Of a DNA stretch of 51,364 bases, positions 50,089 to 51,364 are shown one piece after another (the first letter of the stretch is position 1; each line of letters opens with the position of its first letter). The translations under genes were made by a program, and so were the position numbers. The notes beneath the pieces are model-generated. The model searched no databases, had not been told where the DNA came from, and saw only the letters and a list, made by a program, of their open reading frames with translations. Source of the DNA: Enterobacter sp. ENT03. Lineage in GTDB: Bacteria > Pseudomonadota > Gammaproteobacteria > Enterobacterales > Enterobacteriaceae. Location of the stretch: contig NZ_JAHUXA010000024.1 of the NCBI RefSeq assembly GCF_019218745.1, positions 1 through 51,364 of the forward strand. Reading direction: 5' to 3'.

Positions 50089-51364
50089 GTATCTCCAGGC
50101 AATAAATCTGCTGGCGGAGGGCCAGCCATCACCACGCCGCCGATAATGAGTGAAAATGGTGGAATAGCAGCCGGGTCAGCCGCCGCAGGTGTGACGGGGG
50201 CTGTTGAAACGGCGGCGGGACAGGCGGTGGAATCGCTGATGGGGGATTTGCCGGAAGCATCAGGGCTGGTAAAGGCGGCAGTGGCAGCCGCACAGGCCGC
50301 CGCAGCGGCAGCGGGTGCGACGGGTATGACACAGGATACGGTATCGTCCGTTGTCTCCGCAGCCGGCGGGCCGGGGTCACATAACGTGACGGTGAGCGGT
50401 AGCGCAGTGCCGCCGCAGATGCTGCTGTTTTCCGCTCTGAGCGGTTCGGAAGCGCTCGGGAGTTTGTTTACTTATACCGTACAGCTAAAAACCCCGGACA
50501 TGCTGAATCTGGGTTACGTTTCCCCCGCCGCCAACCTGCCGCTCAAGCCGATGGTAGGCAAAGACCTGTGCGTCAACATTGAACTGGACGGCGGCGGCAA
50601 GCGGCATATCAGCGGACTGGTGACGGCAGCGCGGGTACTGGGCCACCAGGGGCGGTCGGTAACGTATGAATTGCGCATTGAGCCGTGGCTTAAGTTGCTG
50701 ACTCATACCAGCGATTACAAAGCGTTCCAGAACAAAACGGTGGTGGACATTCTCGACGAAGTCCTGGCCGATTATCCCTTCCCGGTGGAAAAACGGCTGG
50801 TGGAGAGCTATCCGACCCGGACCTGGCAGGTACAGTACGGTGAGACGGATTTTGACTTTATCCAGCGGCTGATGCAGGAGTGGGGGATTTACTGGTGGTT
50901 CGAGCACAGCGAGGACAGCCACACGCTGGTGCTGGCGGACGCCATCAGTATTCACAAAGCGTGCCCGGATTCGCCGGTAGTGGAGTGGCACCAGGAAGGG
51001 CTGAAGCTGGACAAAGAATTTATCCATACCCTTACGGCAAACGAGAGCCTGCGTACCGGGCAGTGGGTACTGGACGATTTTGACTTCACGAAGCCGCGTT
51101 CGCTGCTGTCAAACACCGTGGCCGACCCGCGCGAAACGGGCCATGCGAACTATGAGCACTACGAATGGCCGGGCGACTACTTCGACAAAGGTGAAGGGGA
51201 GATGATGACGCGCATCCGGATGGAAGCGCAGCGCAGCCCGGGCAGCCGGGTCCACGGTGGGGGCCATATTCGTACTCTGATGACGGGTTATACCTTTACT
51301 CTGATGAACCATCCCACGGCAGAACTGAATCAGGAGTACCTGGTGGCGCAGACCACGCTGTTTG
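50080..51364 (+). CDS. vgrG: T6SS spike protein VgrG (partial, N-terminal 428 residues)
   Basis: The frame is open from the ATG at 50080 (AAAGGAG upstream) to the window end. After an unusual N-terminal extension of about 100 residues rich in Ala and Gly ([32 protein letters not shown]), the canonical VgrG gp27-like domain begins near residue 105 ([20 protein letters not shown]). It continues through [20 protein letters not shown], the [17 protein letters not shown] segment and the [20 protein letters not shown] block. VgrG trimers tip the Hcp tube and carry effectors. Whether the C-terminus has a toxin domain lies outside the window. The region upstream holds two E/I pairs and a relic of another vgrG start. 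Confidence 0.93.
   Translation, partial: MSFVSPGNKSAGGGPAITTPPIMSENGGIAAGSAAAGVTGAVETAAGQAVESLMGDLPEASGLVKAAVAAAQAAAAAAGATGMTQDTVSSVVSAAGGPGSHNVTVSGSAVPPQMLLFSALSGSEALGSLFTYTVQLKTPDMLNLGYVSPAANLPLKPMVGKDLCVNIELDGGGKRHISGLVTAARVLGHQGRSVTYELRIEPWLKLLTHTSDYKAFQNKTVVDILDEVLADYPFPVEKRLVESYPTRTWQVQYGETDFDFIQRLMQEWGIYWWFEHSEDSHTLVLADAISIHKACPDSPVVEWHQEGLKLDKEFIHTLTANESLRTGQWVLDDFDFTKPRSLLSNTVADPRETGHANYEHYEWPGDYFDKGEGEMMTRIRMEAQRSPGSRVHGGGHIRTLMTGYTFTLMNHPTAELNQEYLVAQTTLF

Noticed and set aside
21430-51364. Contractile prophage tail or phage-tail-like particle
   Set aside because: TssE, VgrG and the sheath proteins resemble phage parts, but ClpV, TssJ, TssK, TssL and TssM identify a T6SS. No capsid, terminase, integrase or lysis genes are present.

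Overview
The window comes from a chromosome of the Enterobacteriaceae (Enterobacter / Lelliottia / Citrobacter / Kluyvera type; I cannot fix the genus from sequence alone). The left part carries the E. coli-like neighbourhood ygiQ, dkgA-yqhD, yqhC, yghB, metC, exbB-exbD, gpr (yghZ) and yghU, with REP/BIME elements, a MetJ operator and a Fur-like site in the expected places. All functional calls were made by reading translated sequence and motifs; no database search was possible.

Layout. 1-9330: radical-SAM protein YgiQ, the aldehyde-detoxifying dkgA-yqhD operon with its AraC-type activator yqhC, the DedA protein YghB, cystathionine beta-lyase MetC, and the TonB-energising pair ExbB/ExbD. 9319-20720: lineage-variable genes. 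These are three unrecognised small proteins, Gpr, a chemoreceptor behind a flagellar sigma-28 promoter, a FucR-like regulator coupled to a PAS-GGDEF diguanylate cyclase, YghU, a DsbA-like protein, a small secreted protein, a GH18-like protein without a signal peptide, a cold-shock-domain protein and YaiL.

21430-51364 (running off the right edge): a complete type VI secretion system (T6SS) in the gene order of Salmonella SPI-6. A leftward arm (tagH-tagJ-tssE-tssF-tssG-tssA) and a rightward arm (clpV, tssB, tssC, hcp, tssJ, tssK, tssL, tssM, tagF, vgrG) diverge from an AT-rich control region at about 27745-28094.

The most interesting part is what sits between the core genes of the rightward arm. 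Four gaps (clpV|tssB, tssC|hcp, tssL|tssM, tagF|vgrG) hold effector-immunity (E/I) cassettes, mostly AT-rich, and remains of older ones. Intact predicted pairs are a BPSL0067-type cysteine hydrolase with an STY0301-type immunity protein; an unrecognised 152-aa protein with a membrane-anchored partner; a Tae4 amidase with a tandem two-domain Tai4 immunity protein; a GH73-like glucosaminidase with a secreted partner; a permuted NlpC/P60-like protein with a two-helix membrane partner; and a metzincin-like HExxHxxGxxD protein with a membrane-anchored partner. Between them lie at least eight decayed pieces: effector tails, frameshifted or orphan immunity genes, a tae4/tagF chimera, an ISAs1/H-repeat transposase scrap, and duplicated 5' ends of tssM and vgrG. 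The Tae4 and NlpC/metzincin cassettes are bracketed by direct repeats made from the end of the neighbouring gene, which suggests the arsenal grows and shrinks by homologous recombination at core-gene ends.
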